Shown here piece by piece: positions 37,347 through 45,072 of a stretch of DNA of 64,000 bases; within the stretch, counting starts at the first letter, position 1; each line of letters begins with the position of its first letter. The stretch is from assembly GCF_965219715.1 (NCBI RefSeq), contig NZ_OZ244785.1, positions 2,046,001-2,110,000 of the forward strand, given 5' to 3'. The translations under genes were made by a program, and so were the position numbers. This DNA comes from Bacterioplanoides sp965219715. Its GTDB lineage: Bacteria; Pseudomonadota; Gammaproteobacteria; Pseudomonadales; Oceanobacteraceae. The notes beneath the pieces are model-generated. The model was not told where the DNA came from, did not search any database, and was given only the letters and a program-made list of their open reading frames with translations.

Positions 37347-38582
37347 CTATAAAACATCTAAAAAAGATATAAGGGCGGTCAATTCTTCCTCGGTCTCAAT
37401 TGTGATATAACCTAGCAACTCACTTCTAGAATTCAGAGTTTTACCGTAGGTAAGCCTTTCTCTTTCACTAGTCCACTTGTATCCACTTAGGAATGGAATT
37501 GGGTTCAGATGAAATCTAACGACGCTATCGATATTGGGAAACACTCCGTTATGCCCGTATGGCTCTGTCTTGGATACACCTATTAACGATGGAGTTCTAA
37601 ACTGATAACGATCGTTATCTTGGTACGTTACAGAAGCTCGCCCGATATCCTGACTGTGAATATATGTTCCAAAATTCCCCTGCGGTACGGCCAGTGAATG
37701 ATATTCAAAGTCGCTAAATAAGCTCCCTGAATGGCAACCAGCGCATCGCCCTTTGCCATAGAACAATACTGCCCCTTCCTTCTGCTGCTCAGTCAAAGCA
37801 GCTGTATTACCTTTAAGATACTCATCCCAAGCAGAGCTAATACACCTTTCATTTAATTCATCAATAAACGAAGCAAGTGCATTCCCGACATCTGCAAGAG
37901 TTGGATTCTTAACTCCAGCCTTTATAAAAGCTTGCTTAAGCTTTTTTGCATCAGAAGAGTTGGCTTTTTTAAGAACCGATGCTATCACTTTATTCGCAGC
38001 GTCATATTTTGCCCTGTAGTGCTGCGTATTAATTGTATCGAAGTGTTCAGTTGAGTCGAAGTAGCTGTGCCGCCCCAAAAACTCATCTCGTGCAAGCAAA
38101 GGCAATACCGCTGCAACCGCTAATGGTGACTTAAAACCTAAGGCATACCCATTGCCCATAGGCGAGAATATCTGTCCTTCTTTCTCGACAACCTTCCCAT
38201 CCCAAAAAAAGACTTTATATTCCGGGTCTGATCTTCCAAAGAGTGTGAACGCATTCCTAGGAACTAGAACGGTATCTTCTGTTATTGCATTTTCAAGTTC
38301 AGGATTTCGACCAATTCCCGCAGCGATAGGCAATCCATCTGCCAAGTGCTTATCGTCGAGATGACAAACTGAACATGAAGTATCACTATCTCCACTAAGC
38401 ACAGAGCTATTGAACAATATGTCTCCAGCGTCTCTGAAGGCCGCCAAAGATGAATCGCCAGACTGAGAGCATGATTTAGGAGAGAGAGCATACAAATCTA
38501 ATATCAGGGCAAGCTTTTCATCTAAATTAAGCGCAGCAACCTGCATAGACCCAAGTAACATTAGAGATAAAAGGTATTTCAT
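37347..38582 (-). CDS. Di-heme cytochrome c peroxidase / MauG-like protein
   Basis: A periplasmic di-heme protein of 411 residues. The leader MKYLLSLMLLGSMQVAAL is a signal peptide. Two CxxCH heme sites are visible: CSVCH at residues 70-74 and CAGCH near 280. The order and the segment NAFTLFGRSDPEYKVFFWDGKV fit the CcpA/MauG superfamily. Members reduce peroxide or, as MauG, oxidise side chains of a partner protein. It lies 23 bases after the last HXS gene on the same strand, so it may be the sixth gene of that operon and act on the same target. Confidence 0.85.
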   Translation of the reverse strand: MKYLLSLMLLGSMQVAALNLDEKLALILDLYALSPKSCSQSGDSSLAAFRDAGDILFNSSVLSGDSDTSCSVCHLDDKHLADGLPIAAGIGRNPELENAITEDTVLVPRNAFTLFGRSDPEYKVFFWDGKVVEKEGQIFSPMGNGYALGFKSPLAVAAVLPLLARDEFLGRHSYFDSTEHFDTINTQHYRAKYDAANKVIASVLKKANSSDAKKLKQAFIKAGVKNPTLADVGNALASFIDELNERCISSAWDEYLKGNTAALTEQQKEGAVLFYGKGRCAGCHSGSLFSDFEYHSLAVPQGNFGTYIHSQDIGRASVTYQDNDRYQFRTPSLIGVSKTEPYGHNGVFPNIDSVVRFHLNPIPFLSGYKWTSERERLTYGKTLNSRSELLGYITIETEEELTALISFLDVL

Positions 38583-38605
38583 TAATACTTCGCCGTCTGA
38601 AATTT

Positions 38606-38965
38606 TTACCGCTCTGTAAAACGATGTGGATCTGCGATTTCTGAAACTGTTCTTTGATGAATTTCTAATGATTCCAATCCCAGAAAGGACAAAGCATTCT
38701 CAGGCACACCAAAAGCAAGCATTATTTTTCTTACCTTGTCATAGTCATGGCAAACCAAGAGGTGAACATCAGCCGATTTATCTAGCTTTTTACTGCCAGA
38801 ATTAGAGATAAACCAGGATTCATCCATTGCAGTTCCACATTTTGAAGAGAGGTCCATGAAAGTATCTTTGTATGCCAGATAACCATACCCTGGCAATACA
38901 ACCTGTTTCCCAATCCATAAAATACAAAACAAAGTAACGATGCTTCGATATACAATAACAATCAT
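38606..38965 (-). CDS. Small His-Xaa-Ser system protein (TIGR03982-like)
   Basis: A 119-residue protein with one N-terminal membrane segment (IVTLFCILWIGKQVVLPGYGYL) and an extracytoplasmic part holding two Cys (SSKCGTAMDE and HLLVCHDYDK). It overlaps the end of hxsA by four bases (ATGA type), so translation is coupled. The position fits the fifth small protein of His-Xaa-Ser systems, and the sequence agrees with what I remember of that family; its activity is unknown. Confidence 0.7.
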   Translation of the reverse strand: MIVIVYRSIVTLFCILWIGKQVVLPGYGYLAYKDTFMDLSSKCGTAMDESWFISNSGSKKLDKSADVHLLVCHDYDKVRKIMLAFGVPENALSFLGLESLEIHQRTVSEIADPHRFTER

Positions 38966-39495
38966 GGAGCAGCAATCCCAAGTGCATTCAAAAGCCGAAC
39001 ATCGATATTCTCGGCAGATGGCAAAAAATGATCCTTCCTGTACTGCTTTATTGCTTTACGAGTATTAGGGCCCATTTTCCCATCGATAGCATCGTTGTAA
39101 TAACCTTCAATTTTGAGAGCTAGCTGAACCCTCATTATCGTTGTTTCGCGATTGTATTTGTCCTTCTGCTTATCTTCTTGCTTAGCGGGCGCTGTATAAC
39201 TTGGATTCGACGGCTGACTAAGTGGTTGAGATTTCCGAGCAGGAGGAGTGTAAGTTGGATACGAGCGAGAGTACCCTCCACCACCGGAACTCGATCTATG
39301 GGAGCTATGGCTACTATGGGAAGCGTGACTCCGATGACCAGCTAAGTACAGCGGAGTTGCCGCATTCAGTGGTGCAATAACAACATCATCTAACTCTGTC
39401 GGCGTTTTAGCCTGCTCAGCAGTGGTTACAGCCTCTGTACTGTTGAGAGACAAAAAGCCTGGCAAAAGAGCGGCCAAACTAAATTTCTTCTTCAT
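38962..39495 (-). CDS. hxsA: His-Xaa-Ser repeat protein HxsA (likely modified target)
   Basis: This is the presumed substrate of the two radical SAM enzymes encoded upstream. After an N-terminal leader (FSLAALLPGFLSLNSTEA) the repeat block GHRSHASHSSHSSHRSS covers residues 53-69, with five H-x-S units, then a Gly/Pro/Ser-rich linker. The C-terminal third (TTIMRVQLALKIEGYYNDAI, DGKMGPNTRKAIKQY) is a peptidoglycan-binding-1 type domain, so the mature protein probably sits at the cell wall in the periplasm. It overlaps its neighbours by four bases on both sides. The His-Xaa-Ser system was defined by comparative genomics; the modification here is inferred. Confidence 0.88.
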   Translation of the reverse strand: MKKKFSLAALLPGFLSLNSTEAVTTAEQAKTPTELDDVVIAPLNAATPLYLAGHRSHASHSSHSSHRSSSGGGGYSRSYPTYTPPARKSQPLSQPSNPSYTAPAKQEDKQKDKYNRETTIMRVQLALKIEGYYNDAIDGKMGPNTRKAIKQYRKDHFLPSAENIDVRLLNALGIAAP

Positions 39496-40598
39496 ACAAT
39501 CCTCCTTGGAGCTTCATGAAAAATCCCTTTAGATGAAGTGAAAAAGCCTGAACACTGATATTTTTTTGAACAGTCACTACATTCTTCGGGATAAAAATTT
39601 TTCCAATCTGAAATTGATTTTAATGCTAATGGCTCAAGTTCAGCCTTTATGTGACACAGAGGGTAGTTAAATAGAAAAGCTGGTAATCCAGCGCTATGTG
39701 CGACCAAAACTGATTTTTCCAGTTCTTCAGCATACTTTATTGGATCGATATAAAGTTGCTTCCAGTTTTTTCTCGCCCAACCTGTTGCTTCCATATTCAT
39801 AATGGAAAACTGAACTACGTTTGAAATACTTCGACTAACTAATTCGACTGTTTGGGAAAGCGTGTCAATGTTTTCCTTCGTTGGGATGATCCTCAGCTCA
39901 ATCTTAATGCCAGCATTTCCTGCATTGATTAACCCTTGCATGGTATCTCTAAACGCTCCAATGGAGCCGACAAGCATGTCGTGAATATGAGGAACTGAAG
40001 AGTAAAGGGGTATACCAAATGTTAAGTCGATATCCTTCCTTCTCTTAGCCAGCTCAAGCGTAAATTTAGTGTCAGAAAATTTTCTGCCATTACTCAATAT
40101 GTGCAATGACTTATCACATTTATAATCTATTAATGTGTCTAAAAATTTTATGAAAGACTGGCCATAAATAAGAGGCTCCCCACCACTAATCCCAAGGCTT
40201 TCATTTGAATCAAACTCGATGGCAGCCATAGCAGCCTGACTTAATAGCCAGCTATCATCATTATCCTTCGGAGGCTGAGAGCAGAATAAACATAAGTTAT
40301 CGCATCTCTCAGTAACCAATAAGGTGTTGTGATTAGCAAGCTTCGATAAGACCACGCGAAGCACGCCTTTAGGCGAAACGAAGGCGATATCTCCACATTC
40401 AAAGAATTTCATAGCTTCAGGGTGGAAAAAAGTCAGAGACGATGACTCAGCGTGGAGAGGTATATCAGTAATAGTTAACGTCTCAAGCAATCCTCGACTC
40501 TGTAGGTAACTTCCTTGTTTTCGCAAAATATAATATCCAGAAGGAAGACCCCTAAGTTCGCTAATTTCGAACTTATCTTTTCTGATCGCATTATGCAT
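39492..40598 (-). CDS. hxsC: Radical SAM protein HxsC
   Basis: One of the paired radical SAM enzymes of the His-Xaa-Ser system, 368 residues. The [4Fe-4S] motif CDNLCLFC gives C99, C103 and C106 (Cx3Cx2C), followed by the SAM-binding GISGGEPL. A short Cys cluster near the C-terminus (CSDCSKKYQCSGF) may bind a second cluster. The frame overlaps hxsB by eight bases and hxsA by four, so stoichiometric expression is likely. Confidence 0.9.
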   Translation of the reverse strand: MHNAIRKDKFEISELRGLPSGYYILRKQGSYLQSRGLLETLTITDIPLHAESSSLTFFHPEAMKFFECGDIAFVSPKGVLRVVLSKLANHNTLLVTERCDNLCLFCSQPPKDNDDSWLLSQAAMAAIEFDSNESLGISGGEPLIYGQSFIKFLDTLIDYKCDKSLHILSNGRKFSDTKFTLELAKRRKDIDLTFGIPLYSSVPHIHDMLVGSIGAFRDTMQGLINAGNAGIKIELRIIPTKENIDTLSQTVELVSRSISNVVQFSIMNMEATGWARKNWKQLYIDPIKYAEELEKSVLVAHSAGLPAFLFNYPLCHIKAELEPLALKSISDWKNFYPEECSDCSKKYQCSGFFTSSKGIFHEAPRRIV

Positions 40599-41988
40599 TT
40601 ACCCACTCCTCAAGCATTGAGCGGCTATCACTGCACTCGAACCAACGCTTAACAAGAAAGTCGAACATGCCTTTGTGGTAACCACAAAATCTTGAACGAG
40701 TCTTATCCCCTATATATTCACCTTGTATGCTGATTTCATTGCATGGGTCTGCTCCACAAAATGGCTGATAAGCACATGTATTACATCCTGGGAGAACACT
40801 ATTGAACGAACTGGAGATTATTTGACCGTAAAGTTCAGAGGATACAAAATCAGGTGCGTTCACATGCCCTAAAGAGAAGTCCTGGTCTCCGTGGATTCTC
40901 TGCAACATCCTTAGTTCATCACTACCATAAATTCTCCCGTCATAATTAAATAGCAAGCTATTTAGCAGAACCCCGCTGGGAGACTTCAAGTCAGCGTAAC
41001 TATTAAAGCCAGGTGTAAAGATTCTCTTTAGGTGAATAGAGGCAGAGTGCTCAATAAGAGTATTCCCCCGGCTCCATTGTATAAGCAACTCATCGAAGAG
41101 TTTTTCATAAAATCTCATATACTCCGAAGTAGAGTAATTATTGAGTTGCCCTTTATTTGCAAAGCCGTAGGGACTAATTGGTCGAACAAACAGGTCTTTC
41201 AACCCCAAATCGAGGTGTGCCTCAATTAGCTTATCAGGCATACTCAGTAGGCTATCTGTAACCGTCGTTACAGCAGAGACTTTGTCATTACCCAAACGTG
41301 ATTGAATGGCTTCCACACCACGCTTCAGCTGCGAATACGAGCTTTCCTTAGGTAAAATTCTGTTCTTATCATGAATTTCTTTAGTTCCATCTAAAGATGT
41401 AGAAAAGTGCACATGACGACTATTAGCCCACTCTAAGATCTCTTCATTAAGTAGCGATAAGCTAGTAGCAATTACTAGTTCGAAGGAATCACTTCCCAAG
41501 ATCTGTAATGCCGATCCATAGATGTCTTGAATGATGTCAAATCGGAGAAGCGGCTCTCCCCCTTGGATTTCTATTTTGTAAGGAGCAGTTCCCAGGTCAC
41601 GAATTGTGGAGACAATCTTTGGGACTAATGATGAATCCAAGTCAAATTCAGAAGCCCCTACATTTGCTCTACTTACTTGGCAGTAGGTACAGGTATGATC
41701 ACAGCGAAGTGTTGGAACAATCATAAAGATTGGGTTAAATCTGAGCTCTGAAGTGAGCCTCTTACTGGTACTCGAAGCCAAAGCAATTTTAGCCGTAGAG
41801 TAATTCTCGTCATCGGAGACGAATAACTTGGACGTAAGCACCTGCTTCAAGGTTTCATCCTTGATGCTACGATCTTCCACAAACTCCAAGAATGAATCCC
41901 TGCTTAGATATTCAGAGAAGCCACCAGTGTTACTAATAAACACGGCTTCGTCATCCACCGGCACAAAATTGAACGGCAATAACTTCAT
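40591..41988 (-). CDS. hxsB: Radical SAM/SPASM protein HxsB
   Basis: A 465-residue maturase. The radical SAM motif CDHTCTYC gives C96, C100 and C103; the SAM-binding motif is EIQGGEPLLR. The C-terminal SPASM-type region has many Cys (GCNTCAYQPFCGADPC, then SRFCGYHKG) for auxiliary iron-sulphur clusters. SPASM maturases typically crosslink or epimerise residues of a peptide substrate; here the His/Ser repeats of HxsA are the candidate site. It starts four bases inside hxsD. Confidence 0.92.
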   Translation of the reverse strand: MKLLPFNFVPVDDEAVFISNTGGFSEYLSRDSFLEFVEDRSIKDETLKQVLTSKLFVSDDENYSTAKIALASSTSKRLTSELRFNPIFMIVPTLRCDHTCTYCQVSRANVGASEFDLDSSLVPKIVSTIRDLGTAPYKIEIQGGEPLLRFDIIQDIYGSALQILGSDSFELVIATSLSLLNEEILEWANSRHVHFSTSLDGTKEIHDKNRILPKESSYSQLKRGVEAIQSRLGNDKVSAVTTVTDSLLSMPDKLIEAHLDLGLKDLFVRPISPYGFANKGQLNNYSTSEYMRFYEKLFDELLIQWSRGNTLIEHSASIHLKRIFTPGFNSYADLKSPSGVLLNSLLFNYDGRIYGSDELRMLQRIHGDQDFSLGHVNAPDFVSSELYGQIISSSFNSVLPGCNTCAYQPFCGADPCNEISIQGEYIGDKTRSRFCGYHKGMFDFLVKRWFECSDSRSMLEEWVNA

Positions 41989-42260
41989 GCAGATAACCTA
42001 TCGGCTATCCCTTTCAATACGGCATGAGCTATTTCATCCCTAGCAGCTTGAGTAGACTTCATTAACTTCTCTCGAAGCACATAGTCGTTCAAAAGCCGGT
42101 CGAACTCACAATGCAAAGACTCGTCTCTTTTGACAAAGTGAATTACCCATTCACGGCCTTCTTTCTCAAGCTTCCATTCTGTATGAGCTCCCATCCAATA
42201 GAGAGCATTTCTGATTACCCATTCAGAGTAATCTTGATTTGAATAGCGAATCACTTCCAT
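41985..42260 (-). CDS. hxsD: His-Xaa-Ser system protein HxsD
   Basis: A 91-residue cytosolic protein, first gene of the HXS operon. Family-like features are VIRNALYWMGAHTEWKLE near the N-terminus and FDRLLNDYVLREKL in the middle, then a helical tail. Its small size and its place before the two maturases suggest a role as peptide-recognition or delivery partner, which is inference. It overlaps hxsB by four bases. Confidence 0.85.
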   Translation of the reverse strand: MEVIRYSNQDYSEWVIRNALYWMGAHTEWKLEKEGREWVIHFVKRDESLHCEFDRLLNDYVLREKLMKSTQAARDEIAHAVLKGIADRLSA

Positions 42261-42392
42261 AACTTCGATTCAGCTTCCACTGCATTTCCTGATGAATAGT
42301 GAGGATTATCCATTATTTACAAAATAGATAACAGTGTTATTACAAAGAAACCTCACATGCCTCTCTGCGGTAGCCAAAATAGTGTTCTCACA

Positions 42393-42581
42393 TCAGGCTA
42401 CCTCATCCCTCTCCGCTATCCTGGCAAGAATCCATTCATCCACCTCACTCTCCAGCCAACCCACCGAACGAGAGCCTAGCGGTATAGGCTTAGGGAAAGT
42501 ATCTTCAGCTATGTACTTGTAGATAGTTGAGCGACCCAGTGCGGTACGGTCCATTACTTCTTTGAGTTTTAAGATCTTCAT
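42393..42581 (-). CDS. AlpA-family excisionase/regulator
   Basis: A 62-residue winged-helix protein of the AlpA/MerR-like excisionase family: LKEVMDRTALGRSTIYKYI, then FPKPIPLGSRSVGW and a C-terminal VDEWILARIAERD. AlpA proteins control integrase expression or assist excision of P4-like islands. I chose the ATG at 42581 (MKILKLKEV). It lies in the right part of the element, upstream of the HXS operon, with an inovirus Gp2-like gene behind it. Confidence 0.85.
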   Translation of the reverse strand: MKILKLKEVMDRTALGRSTIYKYIAEDTFPKPIPLGSRSVGWLESEVDEWILARIAERDEVA

Positions 42582-42669
42582 GGTTTTTAGTCTTAGTAGG
42601 CTTAACACATGCGATCTGGTCAGTTAGTAATAAACGTCGATGTTTCATCCGCCTTCGCAAGGCACCCCA

Positions 42670-42728
42670 CTCAAAACCTCATCTCAAAACCTCATCTCAA
42701 AACCTCATCTCAAAACCTCATCTCAAAC
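42670..42728. repeat. 13-bp tandem repeat
   Basis: CTCATCTCAAAAC is repeated about four times, flanked by partial units at both ends. It begins just downstream of the Gp2-like gene (minus strand) and overlaps its stop. Function unknown; probably slippage-derived. Confidence 0.8.
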
Positions 42729-43359
42729 TGCAGCCAAAGTGCCTTGTGCCCGTCCCGTACTGCTTAGTCTTCTGTTTTGCAAAATAACTGGTTCGATAAT
42801 ACAACTCGTCAAAACTATCGCCGAAGTCAGAAGAGTTGATATTAAGGTGATAGATCGGGTTAACCGGGATATGGACTGCTCCACCAAGCCTACATAGCGG
42901 AACATCAATGGCACTCGCCCATGCAGAGCGGATTCGATGGGCCAGGTTTCCTCCATCGGCATCGTAGCGTCCTAAGCAGTGATAAGCGTCGCGATTCAAC
43001 AACAAAAGAACGTGATAGTGCTGGTGAGCTCCAGAATCCTGCTCTCTAACCCATATGTAACGCAGGTGGCAGGGATGTACCCGCTTACCGGCTCTCCCTT
43101 TAGTTTTAAGGTCAGCTTTGATCTGCGCCTTCAGTGAATCCACAAAACGCGAAATCACCGCATCGTCTGTTCTGGCTGCACAAGCTGGAAACCTAAGATC
43201 CACTCTTACCGCCATTGTGCGAGGGTGGCATTTAACCGCTTTCTCAATGGTTCGTTCGACCTGGCCGAGATAGCGTTCATTCATAGGACCATGGTTCTGC
43301 ATAACCGGCGGCCTGCTGTCTGAAGTGAAGGGGGTTGATAAATCGTATTGTTTCGTCAT
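42718..43359 (-). CDS. Inovirus Gp2-like / YagK-YfjJ C-terminal domain protein
   Basis: A 213-residue protein of the family found in P4-like satellites and filamentous phages. Typical segments are VRVDLRFP, LRYIWVREQD, SGAHQHYHVLLLLNRD (a His-rich segment recalling rolling-circle initiators) and YYRTSYFAKQKTKQYG. The His-rich motif suggests a replication-related role for the element, which is inference. It is paired with AlpA, as often in such islands. Confidence 0.8.
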   Translation of the reverse strand: MTKQYDLSTPFTSDSRPPVMQNHGPMNERYLGQVERTIEKAVKCHPRTMAVRVDLRFPACAARTDDAVISRFVDSLKAQIKADLKTKGRAGKRVHPCHLRYIWVREQDSGAHQHYHVLLLLNRDAYHCLGRYDADGGNLAHRIRSAWASAIDVPLCRLGGAVHIPVNPIYHLNINSSDFGDSFDELYYRTSYFAKQKTKQYGTGTRHFGCSLR

Positions 43360-43448
43360 TGGTAGTTACCTTGTTGTGCTAGTACAAGGCATCAACCCAA
43401 TGTGTATTTCTTCTCTCTCCTACTCCTCAACAGCTATGTATAAGTCAG

Positions 43449-43461
43449 CTAGTAATACTAG
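43449..43461. promoter_or_regulatory. 13-bp palindrome shared with the prophage
   Basis: CTAGTAATACTAG is a perfect palindrome around a central A, 90 bases upstream of the Gp2-like gene. The identical sequence stands at 52683-52695 before a helix-turn-helix gene of the inovirus prophage. This suggests a common regulator. Confidence 0.55.
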
Positions 43462-43527
43462 TTATAACCGACATCAATTATGCCAAATTCGACCAATTTA
43501 CAGCCCACTACCAGCGGCCTTGCTCCG

Positions 43528-43558
43528 ACTCCAGAGCAGCAGAATGCTGCTCTGGAGT
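43528..43558. other. Perfect 14-bp stem hairpin in a divergent gap
   Basis: ACTCCAGAGCAGCA (43528-43541) pairs without mismatch with TGCTGCTCTGGAGT (43545-43558) around a three-base loop. No T-run follows, so it is not a normal terminator. It lies between two divergent genes, near a Gp2/replication-like gene, and could be an origin element or a protein-binding site. Confidence 0.65.
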
Positions 43559-43640
43559 TATACACCGTTAAATAGCACAGAAAGCCCGCAATCATGCTAC
43601 ATTAGCCCCTCTATAATTAACTAATTATTACGCACTTTTT

Positions 43641-44735
43641 ATGGATAAAAGAAGGAAGGAGAGAATCACTGAAGCTGCGATCGGCATTCTTGTCAAAGAT
43701 TGCGACATGGGCTCAGATTTTGATCCAAGATTTCACCCTGAATGGGAATATTTTGCATCTAGAATTATTGCAAACGAGCTAAGAAATTCTGGGAACATAG
43801 AAGATTTCGCTTGGCTAGAAGATAGCCTGATTAAAAGAACATTTGTTATATGTATGTTAAATAGCTTAGATATTGAGCTCCTAGAGAACCTCAAAGACAT
43901 ATTTTATTTCTACAAACGCAGGTCAGATTACAGAGAACGAACGTTCAAAACTGATCGAAATGTTGTCTTATCCAAGCGAAATCAAGACCAAACCCTTCCA
44001 TTACCCAGAAACTTTTTCCAAAACTACCAAAGATATCTGGTGGACCCTACAGACGCCGATATGGCCTGTGGGCTGGATATTCGTTTGGATAGCAAGTCCA
44101 CAGATGTGCTAACTGCACTTGATAAATTGCCAGTGGAATGGCTATTTAAAAAAGAGCTCTTGCATCACCTTCACATGGAGTTCCTGAAGAAAGAGCAATC
44201 GATATTCTCTAGAGCCAGAAGGAATAGAGGCTTAAAAGCAGTTAAGCCAAGAACAGGGCTAAATAGCTTCGAACTTGTCCCAAAAACTCACACTGAGCAA
44301 CTTTGGTCCGCTGGTTTTCTAATAGACTTCATATTTAGCGAGGTTGGGGAATGCCAACTCAGCATACTGATCGCATATGAACTGGTCGCTCGAAAAACAA
44401 AATCATCAAGGGCTGCTCTAGAAGTAATGCTCTACCTGTGGGATTGCACTGATGATCAAAGGGCAAAATTCAACGACATCTTCAAAAACAACTTAGCTGT
44501 AAGAAAATCTCGGTCAAAGAAGGCCAAAAAGGCACGACCAAGCAAGAAGCTATCGCCAGAGGCCAAGAAGATGCTCAGTGAGATTTCAAAAGAACGAAAA
44601 ACCCCCCAATACAGACTGATTGAAGACCTGATAACCGAGGAGTATAAACGCACGTCTCCCACACGGCATGATACTCCCTACACTCCCAATAAACGCCCAC
44701 GCATTCAAAGAAAGAAAAGACTACAATCCGAGTAG
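43641..44735 (+). CDS. Hypothetical protein, last gene of element 1
   Basis: I do not recognise this 364-residue protein. It begins MDKRRKERITEAAIGILVKD, has acidic and aromatic-rich middle parts and a very basic C-terminus (SRSKKAKKARPSKKLSPEAK and RPRIQRKKRL), which suggests nucleic-acid binding. A helical segment before the tail (ISKERKTPQYRLIEDLITEEY) resembles the ribbon-helix-helix-like ends of plasmid proteins, but weakly. The ATG at 43641 has no strong ribosome-binding site. It is 145 bases from the right arm sites. Confidence 0.6.
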   Translation: MDKRRKERITEAAIGILVKDCDMGSDFDPRFHPEWEYFASRIIANELRNSGNIEDFAWLEDSLIKRTFVICMLNSLDIELLENLKDIFYFYKRRSDYRERTFKTDRNVVLSKRNQDQTLPLPRNFFQNYQRYLVDPTDADMACGLDIRLDSKSTDVLTALDKLPVEWLFKKELLHHLHMEFLKKEQSIFSRARRNRGLKAVKPRTGLNSFELVPKTHTEQLWSAGFLIDFIFSEVGECQLSILIAYELVARKTKSSRAALEVMLYLWDCTDDQRAKFNDIFKNNLAVRKSRSKKAKKARPSKKLSPEAKKMLSEISKERKTPQYRLIEDLITEEYKRTSPTRHDTPYTPNKRPRIQRKKRLQSE

Positions 44736-44879
44736 AATAACGACTGAGAAGCTATATTACACATAGCGCTTTACCTCGACACATGGCTGCCAGATGCAAA
44801 TTAGCTAGCCCGGCAGGAATGATGGGAAGCTCAATTTTTGTACTACCCGACGGGGAATCATATCCCTTTTAAGTATCCT

Positions 44880-44903
44880 TTTTAGTAACACCGGTAGTAA
44901 CAC
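44880..44903. repeat. Right arm-type sites of element 1
   Basis: AGTAACAC occurs at 44884-44891 and 44896-44903 with the same 12-base period as at 325-344. The two 24-base blocks differ at two positions. This marks the right end of element 1. Confidence 0.7.
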
Positions 44904-44965
44904 CAACCAAATCAAAATCGAATTAATTCAATAAAATCAGATATTTAAAAAATTAGTTCAAGCGA

Positions 44966-44991
44966 CCCCATCCCACCACACAAAAAACCCT
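44966..44991. repeat. att core, first of three copies
   Basis: The core begins CCCCATCCCACCACACAAA and ends AACCCT. It recurs at 53230-53255 and 57039-57064 with one difference (A for G). It resembles the acceptor end of ssrA, CCCCATCTCCACCA. Confidence 0.8.
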
Positions 44992-45018
44992 AAGCGATTG
45001 ATTTGCTTAGGGTTTTTT
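44985..45018 (+). terminator. Terminator at the left end of element 2
   Basis: ACCCTAAGC pairs with GCTTAGGGT around GATTGATTT and is followed by TTTTT. The left strand of the stem is partly supplied by the att core. A near-identical hairpin begins element 3 at 53251, so inovirus integration appears to rebuild a terminator after the att site. Confidence 0.75.
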
Positions 45019-45046
45019 ACTTTTAAATATCTAGAAAATTCAAAAC

Positions 45047-45063
45047 GTCCACTTATCGTCCAC
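45047..45063. repeat. Left arm sites of element 2
   Basis: GTCCAC at 45047-45052 and 45058-45063, an 11-base period. The partner pair GTCCAT stands at 53110-53126 near the right end. Confidence 0.65.
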
Positions 45064-45072
45064 CACTTCTAC

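Larger units (their letters stand above)
212..44965. mobile_element. Element 1: genomic island in ssrA carrying a PKS-NRPS locus and a His-Xaa-Ser system
   Basis: The left border is the 3' end of ssrA followed by a P4-type integrase. The right border is set by an att-like core at 44966. Matching arm sites (AGTAACAC repeated with a 12-base period) stand at 325-344 and 44884-44903. The cargo includes the biosynthetic locus, LuxR/LuxI, a decayed transposase, a DUF932 gene, a radical SAM peptide-modification operon, AlpA and an inovirus Gp2-like gene. I see no conjugation genes, so transfer would need a helper. Borders are inferred from the repeats and are accurate to tens of bases. Confidence 0.75.
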
